Positions 1-5,102 of a DNA stretch of 5,102 bases are shown piece after piece (positions within the stretch are counted from its first letter, which is position 1; each line of letters begins with the position of its first letter). The stretch spans positions 1-5,102 of the forward strand of contig JAHILQ010000173.1 in assembly GCA_018896985.1 (NCBI GenBank), given 5' to 3'. The notes under the pieces were generated by a model. The model was not told the origin of the DNA, did not search any database, and saw nothing but the letters and a program-made list of their open reading frames with translations. Position numbers and translations under genes: made by a program. The stretch comes from Nitrospinota bacterium (GTDB taxonomy: Bacteria > Nitrospirota > Thermodesulfovibrionia > Thermodesulfovibrionales > UBA1546).

Positions 1-405
1 CCTTGTTATCTCTTTAAACCTTTCAGGCCTGAGCGAATCAAGGCTTACATTTACTCTGTCAACGCCTGACTCTATGAGCTTTGCCGCATACTTCTCAAGC
101 AGGATGCCGTTTGTTGTAATGCTGAGGTCTTCTATGCCGGGGATATTTTTTATTGAGGAAGTCAGGCTTGTAATGTCTTTTCTTGCCAGGGGCTCGCCGC
201 CTGTTATCCTGATCTTTCTGACGCCGAGCCCCGATGCTATTCTTATTATTCTTAGTATCTCTTCATAAGACAGAATCTCTTTGTGCTCTATCAGTCGCAG
301 TCCGTCAGAAGGCATGCAATAGACGCAGCGCAGGTTGCACCTGTCAGTGATGGAGATGCGCATGTAATCTATTGTTCTGTTAAACTTATCTCTCAGTTCT
401 GCCAT
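1..405 (-). CDS. moaA: GTP 3',8-cyclase MoaA, N-terminal part (cut by window edge)
   Basis: This is a radical SAM enzyme of the first step of molybdenum cofactor synthesis, in which GTP is converted to (8S)-3',8-cyclo-7,8-dihydro-GTP in the cytoplasm. Only the first 135 codons are present, starting at the ATG at 405-403; the frame is still open at base 1. The family is about 320-340 residues, so roughly 40% is visible. Residues 21-31 read DRCNLRCVYCM, the CxxxCxxC-type site of the N-terminal [4Fe-4S] cluster as it appears in MoaA (C23, C27, C30). RITGGEPL at about 66-73 is the SAM-binding GGEP motif, and VNVSLDSL at about 119-126 is another conserved radical SAM strand. The C-terminal cluster and the GG end lie outside the window. 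The gene follows cpoB by 44 bases and has no strong Shine-Dalgarno, only GGGG three bases before the ATG, inside a hairpin arm. The link to Tol-Pal is probably positional, not functional. Confidence 0.95.
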   Translation of the reverse strand, partial: MAELRDKFNRTIDYMRISITDRCNLRCVYCMPSDGLRLIEHKEILSYEEILRIIRIASGLGVRKIRITGGEPLARKDITSLTSSIKNIPGIEDLSITTNGILLEKYAAKLIESGVDRVNVSLDSLRPERFKEITR

Positions 406-407
406 TT

Positions 408-449
408 ACCCCGTTAGAAATAATGCCCCGCGGGAATTTCTAACGGGGT
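408..449 (-). repeat. Perfect 14-bp inverted repeat between cpoB and moaA
   Basis: ACCCCGTTAGAAAT (408-421) is the exact reverse complement of 436-449. The 14-base loop contains the palindrome CCCGCGGG (427-434). The hairpin begins right after the cpoB stop codon and ends three bases before the moaA ATG. In the moaA direction it is followed by AAATGG and not by a run of T, so it does not look like an ordinary intrinsic terminator. It may be a REP-like dispersed palindrome or a hairpin that masks the moaA start; only its structure is seen here. Confidence 0.8.
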
Positions 450-1346
450 TTACTTCTTGTCCTTTTTGGTCATCTCCTCCAGCTTTTTCTTTGCGAGGGC
501 AGCTTCTCTGGATTTGGGATATTTTTCTTTAAGCTGTTCAAGAATTCCTCTTGCGGCTTTCTTATCGCCCATCTCAATGAATGAATACCCCTGTTTTAAA
601 AGAGCGCCCGGAGCCTTTTCACTGCTTGGATAGTTTTTCAGGAGCGCATCATATTCAACAATTGCGCCTGCATAGTCTTCTTCAGCGTAATAGGCTTCAG
701 CTATCCAGAACTGGGCATTGCCTGCAAGTTTATCTTTCGGGAACTCTTTCAGAAACGCCTCAAATTTTTCTCGCGCCTCTTTGTATTTTTTGTCTTTGAA
801 GGAGGCATAGGCTGCCCCATATACTTTTACAGGATCTTTTACTTCAGGGGTTTTTGTCTCAGGAGCTTTTGTCTCTTCAGTATCGGTTTTCTTTTCTTTT
901 TTTACATCAGGCTTGTCTTTTGCCGTAGTGTCTGTTTCTGTTTTTGCAGAGAGCTTTGTCTGCATTTCCTTAACCTGTGTTTCAAGGGCGGTTATCTGAG
1001 AGCGGAGCAGGTCTATCTCCGAAGATTTGTCTTTAAGAGACTTGTCAATAAAATATTTACTCTCATCAAACCTCCCTGTCAGGGTTTGTAAATCTTTTGA
1101 GATTCCTGAGACCTCTGAGCGGAGCGACACCATGCCTTCCCTGATAGCATTAAGCGAGTCTTCTTTTGCTGATTTTTCTTTGATCTCAGCAATCTCTGTC
1201 TTAAATGCAGATTTTGTCTCTGAGGTCTCTTTCTTTATATCAAAGGAATCTTTTTTAAGCTGATTAATGTCAGCCTTCATCACCGCAAGCTCATCGGTTA
1301 TACATCCTGCAAGAAACAACAGGAGAATTATGGCAAACCTTTTCAC
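450..1346 (-). CDS. cpoB: Tol-Pal system protein CpoB/YbgF, predicted lipoprotein with coiled coil and TPR repeats
   Basis: CpoB (YbgF) is the periplasmic partner of TolA that, in E. coli, coordinates peptidoglycan synthesis with outer-membrane constriction. The 298-residue product starts with a short signal peptide ending in FLAGC, so Cys15 is the likely lipidation site. This is unlike E. coli CpoB, which is a soluble periplasmic protein. Residues about 17-137 are a long charged heptad-like coiled coil, and about 138-171 a Lys/Glu/Thr/Pro-rich linker. Residues about 175-290 hold three TPR-type helical hairpins with the family's YGAAYASFKDKKYKEA, AQFWIAEAYYAEEDYAGAI and GYSFIEMGDKKAA segments. 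The start is GTG, directly abutting the pal stop (TAG|GTG), with AGGT seven bases upstream. The ORF ends in TAA. Family and place after pal are clear; the lipoprotein nature is predicted from the lipobox only. Confidence 0.92.
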   Translation of the reverse strand: MKRFAIILLLFLAGCITDELAVMKADINQLKKDSFDIKKETSETKSAFKTEIAEIKEKSAKEDSLNAIREGMVSLRSEVSGISKDLQTLTGRFDESKYFIDKSLKDKSSEIDLLRSQITALETQVKEMQTKLSAKTETDTTAKDKPDVKKEKKTDTEETKAPETKTPEVKDPVKVYGAAYASFKDKKYKEAREKFEAFLKEFPKDKLAGNAQFWIAEAYYAEEDYAGAIVEYDALLKNYPSSEKAPGALLKQGYSFIEMGDKKAARGILEQLKEKYPKSREAALAKKKLEEMTKKDKK

Positions 1347-1919
1347 CTATTTACCTGCTTTTCCTGATACAAACTCTACCCTTCTGTTTTTCTGATAGCA
1401 GTCTTCAGTCTGCTCTTTGCAGAGAGGTTTTTCCTCGCCATAGCTTATTGTGTCAAGCCTGTTCTTTGTCACGCCTGCTGATACGATGTAATCCCTTGCA
1501 GATTTTGCCCTTTTTTCTCCGAGCGCAAGATTGTATTCGTTAGTGCCTCTGTCATCGCAATACCCTTCAAGGATCATTTTTGCATCCCTATTTTTTATAA
1601 GCCAGTCTGCTATAGACTTTAGAGTCGGCTTTGCATCTTCCCTTATAGTGTATTTGTCAAAATCAAAATGTATATTTCCGAACTGGAAAGATTTTGCCTC
1701 TGTAATTTCCCTTACCGGCATAGTTTCTACCTTCTTAGGCTCTGCCTTTGCCATAACCGGCTCCTCTGCCTCCATCGGTGTTTGCTCAACAGGGGCAGCT
1801 TTTTGAGCAGTTTCCTTTGGCGCTTCCTGCTCAACAGGTGTGGTTACCGCCCTTTTTGCACATCCTGCAAAAACGAAAACTAAAACTAAAGCCAAGACCA
1901 ACAAAAAAATCCTTTTCAT
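1347..1919 (-). CDS. pal: Peptidoglycan-associated lipoprotein Pal
   Basis: Pal anchors the outer membrane to peptidoglycan and binds TolB. The 190-residue protein has a signal peptide with lipobox FAGC and lipidation Cys20. Ala at +2 is compatible with outer-membrane sorting by the Lol pathway. Residues about 21-75 are a flexible Pro/Glu/Ala/Lys-rich tether. The OmpA_C domain runs from about 78 to 185: IHFDFDKYTIRE (83-94), the GYCDDRGTNEYN segment (119-130), LALGEKRAKSARDYI (131-145) and the final QKNRRVEFV (176-184... near the C-terminus). The DDRGT aspartates and the arginine in GEKRA match the residues that bind the diaminopimelate side chain in characterised Pal/OmpA domains. Three mature-domain cysteines (C121, C157, C164) stand out. 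The ATG has a very strong Shine-Dalgarno, and the gene is separated from tolB by 76 bases whereas the other tol genes overlap. Confidence 0.96.
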   Translation of the reverse strand: MKRIFLLVLALVLVFVFAGCAKRAVTTPVEQEAPKETAQKAAPVEQTPMEAEEPVMAKAEPKKVETMPVREITEAKSFQFGNIHFDFDKYTIREDAKPTLKSIADWLIKNRDAKMILEGYCDDRGTNEYNLALGEKRAKSARDYIVSAGVTKNRLDTISYGEEKPLCKEQTEDCYQKNRRVEFVSGKAGK

Positions 1920-1923
1920 AAAA

Positions 1924-1932
1924 CCTCCTCCT
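1924..1932 (-). promoter_or_regulatory. Strong ribosome binding site of pal
   Basis: On the minus strand the sequence is AGGAGGAGG followed by TTTT and the pal ATG at 1919. It is the best match to the anti-Shine-Dalgarno in the window, in the only tol-pal junction that is neither overlapping nor abutting. It fits high, independent translation of Pal, which is an abundant lipoprotein in studied bacteria. Confidence 0.85.
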
Positions 1933-1939
1933 TTTTAAG

Positions 1940-1986
1940 TGTCTGTGTCCAGTGTCAGTTTTCGACTACACTGTTCACCGTCACTG
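1940..1986 (+). repeat. Degenerate heptamer-repeat remnant in the tolB-pal gap
   Basis: The plus strand reads TGTCCAG, TGTCAGT, five bases, ACTA, CA and CTGTTCAC. This is the same order of parts as the minus strand of the tolB signal-peptide array: TGTCAGT, five A, ACTA, TTCC and CTGTTCCC. It therefore looks like a decayed, oppositely oriented copy of the same composite repeat. It fills most of the 76-base gap; no minus-strand promoter or T-tailed hairpin was seen there. Confidence 0.5.
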
Positions 1987-1995
1987 ATAACTTAT

Positions 1996-3309
1996 TTAAT
2001 TCGGCGACCACCTTGGGCCAAAGGCCCGTAACCATGGCGGTGTTATTTTTTTTTGAGATTCGCCGTTTGCCCTCATTATGTAAATGCTGCTGTCTCCGTT
2101 TCTGTCAGACGAGAATATTATAAATCTTCCATCAGGAGAAAATGAAGGGTCTTCGTTATTCCATTTGTCTGTGAGCTGGGTAGGCTCTGAGCTGTCAGGC
2201 GAGATAATGAAAATCTGCTGCTTGCCTGAAACCCTGCCGACGAACACAATCTTTTTGTTGTCAGGCGACCAGCCTGGCGAGGTATTGTACGAGCCCTCAA
2301 ATGTCAGTCTTCTTGTGTCGTGTCCGTTTCTGTTCATTATGTATATCTGAGGGGTCCCGCCGCGGTCTGATACAAATGCAACAAGTTTTCCGTCAGGCGA
2401 GACAGCAGGCGAGATCTCTATCCATCTTGCAGAGGTTATCCGTGTAAGTTTTGAATCTGAAATCCTTAAATTATATAAACCATACATTTCATCCTGTGAT
2501 GATGAAAACATAATCTCATCTCCGTCAGGGGAAAAATTGCCTGCGATATTAAGGCCCCTTGAGGCAAAAAGTTTTTTTTCTGACATTGTTGTAAAGTCTA
2601 ACAGATATATTCCCCATTGTCCACCCCTTTCAGATGAGTAGACTATCTTGCTGCCGTCCTGCGACCAGTGCGGCCTGAGGACAAAATTTCCTTTAATCCC
2701 AAGTCTTTTAACGCCTGCGCCATCCCAGTCCATCATATAAAGACCTTTTTTGCCCTCATCTTCTGCAACGAATGCCACCTTTGTCCCGAATATCCCTTCT
2801 TCTCCTGTGATGTGTTTATAAATATCATTTGCTATCGTATGTGCCAGTTGTCTTATCGCACTTTTTCCTGTCTTATATTGCTTCTTGAATATCTCATGCC
2901 CCTCAAAAACATCGTATAGCGATACAACTGCTGTAATATTTTGTTCTCCTATAACTGTCCCCTTTACCACAGCCTCTGCTCCTATAACACTCCAGTTTTT
3001 AGGATTGAAAGCCTCGGCAGAGCTCTCTATATAGGCAGCCCTGTCAATACACAGGAAAAAACCTGTAAACTCAAGGTCATCCCTTATGATGTCTGCAATC
3101 TGTTTTCCCTCTGTGCCGCTGAATTCCTGAATAGCAATCGGAAGTTTTTTTATCGCAGGAGAGGTTATGTCAATGTAAATCTTTGCTTCAGCAGCAGTGA
3201 ATAGTGAAAAGTGAACAATGAACAGCAATAAAACAGTGAACAGGGAACAGGGAACAGGGAATAGTTTTTTACTGACACCTGACACCTGACACCTGACACC
3301 TGTGTTCAC
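1996..3309 (-). CDS. tolB: Tol-Pal translocation protein TolB
   Basis: TolB is the soluble periplasmic protein that shuttles between Pal and the TolA C-terminal domain. The 437 residues match the usual family size of about 430. After a signal peptide ending AAEA|K (42/43), IYIDITSP and KKLPIAI begin the alpha/beta N-terminal domain (about 43-170). A beta-propeller follows (about 171-437) with repeated PD40/WD40-like blades: HWSQDG (214), NFSPDG (258), AVSPDG (302), GWSPDN (346), SFSPDG (389) and the terminal PRWSPN, which matches the normal TolB end. The GTG start at 3309 overlaps the tolA stop (GTGA), with GAGG eight bases upstream. A second in-frame GTG at 3285 (codon 9) is possible. The signal peptide is unusually long, and residues about 3-39 are written in 7-bp tandem repeats, including odd residues such as Cys7 and Cys21. 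The mature protein looks normal and intact. Confidence 0.96.
   Translation of the reverse strand: MNTGVRCQVSGVSKKLFPVPCSLFTVLLLFIVHFSLFTAAEAKIYIDITSPAIKKLPIAIQEFSGTEGKQIADIIRDDLEFTGFFLCIDRAAYIESSAEAFNPKNWSVIGAEAVVKGTVIGEQNITAVVSLYDVFEGHEIFKKQYKTGKSAIRQLAHTIANDIYKHITGEEGIFGTKVAFVAEDEGKKGLYMMDWDGAGVKRLGIKGNFVLRPHWSQDGSKIVYSSERGGQWGIYLLDFTTMSEKKLFASRGLNIAGNFSPDGDEIMFSSSQDEMYGLYNLRISDSKLTRITSARWIEISPAVSPDGKLVAFVSDRGGTPQIYIMNRNGHDTRRLTFEGSYNTSPGWSPDNKKIVFVGRVSGKQQIFIISPDSSEPTQLTDKWNNEDPSFSPDGRFIIFSSDRNGDSSIYIMRANGESQKKITPPWLRAFGPRWSPN
3195..3302 (-). repeat. Heptanucleotide tandem-repeat array inside the tolB signal-peptide region
   Basis: On the plus strand there are four perfect CTGACAC units (3272-3299) plus CTG, then a spacer with a T-run (3262-3271). 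Next come three perfect CAGGGAA units (3241-3261), one CAGTGAA (3234-3240), an 11-base interruption (3223-3233), and CAATGAA, AAGTGAA, TAGTGAA and CAGTGAA (3195-3222). Units are strictly 7 bp, resembling the short tandemly repeated repetitive (STRR) heptamers known from cyanobacteria and seen in other genomes. Read on the minus strand the whole array is open and encodes TolB residues about 3-39. Confidence 0.9.
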
Positions 3310-3986
3310 GGCGTAAACCTCAATGGGGGCAATTCTATATCCATTCCATGCGGCGGTGGAGGAAAGGGGCTTGCTTTATTAATAGCTCTCAGGACAGAAC
3401 GGTCAAAGAGGACATTGCCCGAGCTTTTTTCAACCTTATTTATCTTAACAACTCCATTAGACATTATTGTCACAGAGATTACTGCCTCAAGATTTTTCCC
3501 CCATGCCTCGGGGAATGCCCAGCGCTGCCTTATCTCTTTTCCTATCCTTTCAAAATAATCCTCTAATATAGCAGCTTCGTTAGCGCTGCCCTTTGCAGGA
3601 GGAGAGATTTCTTTTGTATCTTTCCCTTGCTTGTCAGCTCCTTTGATGGAAACCAGTTTTCTAAGTTTAACAACGCGCTTTGCCTTTCTTGTTGCCTCTA
3701 TTGCTGCGATTCTGTCCGAGATGTATTGCCTTGAATCCTCAGAGGCTTTGCTTTTTAAAGGCTCTGAAGGCAGTTTCATTTTTTGTTCAGGTTCCTCTGT
3801 CTGTGCCGCTGTCCCTTCTTTGCCCCGCGCAGGCAGTTCGCTGATTTCAGCGACGAGACTTACGATATACGCAGAGGGCAGAGTAAAGTGATTTGCATTT
3901 TTAATTGTTATCAGCGCTATAAAGATAAAAGTCAGGTGAACCAAAAAAGAGAAAAATGTGGTTGCTGGAAGGCTCGGTTCCTTCAT
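3306..3986 (-). CDS. tolA: Short TolA/TonB-family energy-transducing protein
   Basis: By position between tolR and tolB this is the TolA of the system: an inner-membrane-anchored periplasmic arm that couples the TolQR motor to TolB and Pal. The 226-residue protein has one N-terminal membrane segment (about 10-28) with no cleavage site. It holds S13-x3-H17, like the Ser/His pair that TonB and TolA use to contact ExbBD or TolQR. Residues about 45-140 are a charged Lys/Glu-rich linker, and about 141-226 form a TonB_C-type domain with RQRWAFPEAW, SVTIMSNGVV, SSGNVLFDRSVLRAI and PFPPPP. E. coli TolA is about 420 residues with a long helical domain II; that part is much shorter here. The ATG overlaps the tolR stop (ATGA), with AGAAGGG just upstream, and its own TGA overlaps the tolB GTG. 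A generic TonB is less likely because of the gene order. Confidence 0.88.
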   Translation of the reverse strand: MKEPSLPATTFFSFLVHLTFIFIALITIKNANHFTLPSAYIVSLVAEISELPARGKEGTAAQTEEPEQKMKLPSEPLKSKASEDSRQYISDRIAAIEATRKAKRVVKLRKLVSIKGADKQGKDTKEISPPAKGSANEAAILEDYFERIGKEIRQRWAFPEAWGKNLEAVISVTIMSNGVVKINKVEKSSGNVLFDRSVLRAINKASPFPPPPHGMDIELPPLRFTP

Positions 3987-4390
3987 TTCCCTTCTATGTT
4001 TATCGTGGGCTCGGTTATCATTCCGAGTTTCTCTATCCCTGCCTCCTTTATGTCGCTCATCACCTGAACAACAAGACCGTAAGGCACATCCTTATCAGCT
4101 TTAAGAAAGACATTCGGATTTAATTTGCTGATTGCCGTAAGCTTCTGCTTTATCTCAGACATAGACATAGGTTTGTCATTCATATAAATAACGCCGTCTT
4201 TTTTTATAATAAGCGTTATTCTCTCTTCAGGAGGCAGGTCTTTGCCTTTTGCCTGAGGAAGGTCCACATCAATGCCCTGCTGAAGCAGCGGCGCTGTCAC
4301 CATAAAGATTATGAGCAGCACGAGCATTACATCCACGAAGGGCGTTACATTTATCTCTGAAAGCACATTTCTGTCTCTTCCAGCCTTCAT
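3983..4390 (-). CDS. tolR: Tol-Pal motor subunit TolR (ExbD/TolR family)
   Basis: TolR is the inner-membrane stator partner of TolQ and forms the proton path that energises TolA. The 135-residue protein is of normal ExbD/TolR length. It opens with a cytoplasmic stub, then the family signature SEINVTPFVDVMLVLLIIF, with a single membrane helix at about 18-36. Asp20 in FVDVML is the conserved membrane carboxylate, equivalent to E. coli TolR Asp23. The periplasmic part ends with the usual VFLKADKDVPYGLVVQVMSDIKEAGI strand-helix unit, which is split here as VFLKADKDVPYG (94-105) and VMSDIKEAGI (110-119). The ATG overlaps the tolQ stop (ATGA) and has AAGGAA five bases upstream. ExbD is the alternative name, but tolB, pal and cpoB downstream make TolR the better call. 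Confidence 0.95.
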   Translation of the reverse strand: MKAGRDRNVLSEINVTPFVDVMLVLLIIFMVTAPLLQQGIDVDLPQAKGKDLPPEERITLIIKKDGVIYMNDKPMSMSEIKQKLTAISKLNPNVFLKADKDVPYGLVVQVMSDIKEAGIEKLGMITEPTINIEGK

Positions 4391-5013
4391 TCTGTTTCCT
4401 TAGAAAAGAAGTCAAGGAGTTCTTCGGAGAAGTCCTCCATCTCTATAATCATCTGGCGCGCCCTGCTCAGATAATAGTTGTAGGCGATTACAGCAGGGAT
4501 TGCCGCTGCCAGTCCAGCAGCTGTTGCAATCAATGCCTCTGCAATGCCCGGAGCGACTACTGCCAAAGATGCCGAGCCGGCAGCGCCTATCCCTCTGAAT
4601 GAATTCATTATTCCCCAGACTGTTCCGAACAGGCCGATAAACGGCGTGGTAGAACCTGTGGTTGCAAGGAAGCTCAGGTATTTCTCAAGCTTTGCCGATT
4701 CAAGCGCTGAGTATCTTCTGAGCGACCGTTTAATCTCAGTTTTGTCAACAATATTTTCTGAGGATGTAAATTTAAATATATTTGCCAGAGGGCTGAGATT
4801 GATGGAACGCGCAGCAGTTAAGAGCCCTTTCAGGTCACGTCCTGCCCTGTATGATCTCAGGAATACGCCTGTCTCTTTGTTAGCCCTTGAAAGGTAACGG
4901 TATTTATAAAAAATGATTGCCCATGATACGACAGAGAAAAACAGCAGGATAAGCAATACCACTTTAACCACATAGCCTGCCTGAAGAATCAATTGTATTG
5001 CAGAGTGTTGCAT
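4387..5013 (-). CDS. tolQ: Tol-Pal motor subunit TolQ (MotA/TolQ/ExbB family)
   Basis: TolQ is the multi-spanning inner-membrane subunit of the proton-driven Tol motor. From the ATG at 5013 it has 208 residues, in the range of TolQ/ExbB proteins. Membrane segments are visible at about 15-37, 118-139 (TTPFIGLFGTVWGIMNSF, with the GTVWG family motif) and 154-182 (APGIAEALIATAAGLAAAIP, with the conserved EAL...TAAGL). A cytoplasmic helical region of about 80 residues lies between TM1 and TM2, as usual. A GTG at 5019 would add two residues, but it overlaps the GAGAGG Shine-Dalgarno, which is spaced five bases from the ATG, so the ATG is preferred. The TGA overlaps the tolR start. It is the first gene of the operon in this window. 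ExbB is the alternative family name, excluded by context. Confidence 0.94.
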   Translation of the reverse strand: MQHSAIQLILQAGYVVKVVLLILLFFSVVSWAIIFYKYRYLSRANKETGVFLRSYRAGRDLKGLLTAARSINLSPLANIFKFTSSENIVDKTEIKRSLRRYSALESAKLEKYLSFLATTGSTTPFIGLFGTVWGIMNSFRGIGAAGSASLAVVAPGIAEALIATAAGLAAAIPAVIAYNYYLSRARQMIIEMEDFSEELLDFFSKETE

Positions 5014-5019
5014 AAGCAC

Positions 5020-5026
5020 CTCTCTT
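5020..5026 (-). promoter_or_regulatory. Ribosome binding site that decides the tolQ start
   Basis: The minus strand reads AGAGAGG, then TGCTT, then ATG (5013-5011), ending with the last G at about 5019. The spacing suits the ATG and leaves no spacer for the GTG at 5019. Confidence 0.6.
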
Positions 5027-5054
5027 TTATTTTGATATTATCGTTAACTGTTAA

Positions 5055-5084
5055 ACTTTAAAAAAATTTTGGGCTAAAAGTCAA
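5055..5084 (-). promoter_or_regulatory. Putative sigma-70-type promoter of the tol-pal operon
   Basis: On the minus strand TTGACT (5084-5079, five of six to the -35 consensus) is followed after 18 bases by TAAAGT (5060-5055, a weak -10 match). This gives a likely start near 5048 and a leader of about 35 bases. The spacer and flanks are very AT-rich. A short imperfect palindrome, TTAAC-T-GTTAA (5044-5054), overlaps the -10/start area and could be an operator, but is equally compatible with chance in AT-rich DNA. Confidence 0.4.
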
Positions 5085-5102
5085 TTGCGCGTCTGCTCAG
5101 CG

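Noticed and set aside
74..268. Plus-strand open frame of 64 codons
   Set aside because: It is the antisense shadow of moaA, whose cluster and GGEP motifs are on the minus strand.
408..449. Rho-independent terminator of the tol-pal operon
   Set aside because: The stem is strong, but no T-run follows on the minus strand and the moaA start codon comes three bases later. On the plus strand there is no gene to terminate and only TTTACTTCTT follows.
1920..1995. Separate promoter for pal in the tolB-pal gap
   Set aside because: No convincing -35/-10 pair is visible on the minus strand; the gap is mostly repeat-like sequence and the ribosome binding site.
3283..3285. Alternative tolB start at the in-frame GTG of codon 9
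   Set aside because: It has no distinct Shine-Dalgarno, whereas the GTG at 3309 has GAGG eight bases upstream and a GTGA overlap with tolA. It is still possible, and the signal peptide would remain repeat-encoded.
3195..3302. CRISPR-like array
   Set aside because: Units are 7 bp head-to-tail with no unique spacers and lie inside a coding region; this is a simple tandem repeat.
3306..4390. ExbD-TonB iron-uptake module instead of TolR-TolA
   Set aside because: The families are shared, but the overlap with tolB and the following pal and cpoB fix this as the Tol-Pal system.
4544..4897. Plus-strand open frame of 117 codons
   Set aside because: It lies antisense within tolQ, resembles no family I recognise, and the minus-strand frame is a clear TolQ with conserved motifs.

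Overview
The window holds a nearly complete Tol-Pal cell-envelope operon on the minus strand, read from right to left: tolQ, tolR, a short tolA/TonB-like gene, tolB, pal and cpoB (ybgF). These are followed by the 5' part of moaA, which runs off the left edge. The genes imply a Gram-negative bacterium with an outer membrane. Moderately AT-rich DNA, the compact TolA and 7-bp simple repeats suggest an environmental lineage such as Nitrospirota or Desulfobacterota. That placement is an inference, not something the sequence proves.

Layout: about 80 bases at the right edge (5014-5102) carry a plausible promoter and the tolQ ribosome binding site. tolQ/tolR and tolR/tolA overlap by ATGA, and tolA/tolB overlaps by GTGA, so the four genes look translationally coupled. 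After tolB there is a 76-base gap with degenerate heptamer-like sequence and then a very strong Shine-Dalgarno in front of pal. cpoB starts with GTG immediately after the pal stop (TAG|GTG). Between cpoB and moaA lie 44 bases, almost all of them a perfect 14-bp inverted repeat.

How the genes work together: TolQ and TolR form the proton-driven inner-membrane motor. TolA is the trans-periplasmic arm, TolB is the periplasmic beta-propeller, Pal is the outer-membrane lipoprotein that binds peptidoglycan, and CpoB is the TPR and coiled-coil partner. Together they keep the outer membrane tethered and constrict it during division. moaA (molybdenum cofactor synthesis) is functionally unrelated and is probably just the next gene downstream.

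Most notable observation: almost the whole signal peptide of TolB (about residues 3-39) is encoded by an array of 7-bp tandem repeats (3195-3302). Because 7 is not a multiple of 3, each perfect heptamer run cycles through all three frames. In this orientation it has no stop and the T-rich units give a hydrophobic peptide, so a non-coding-type repeat appears to have become an export signal. A degenerate, oppositely oriented relative of the same composite repeat sits in the tolB-pal gap. No unknown multi-gene system was found; the other genes belong to well-known families.
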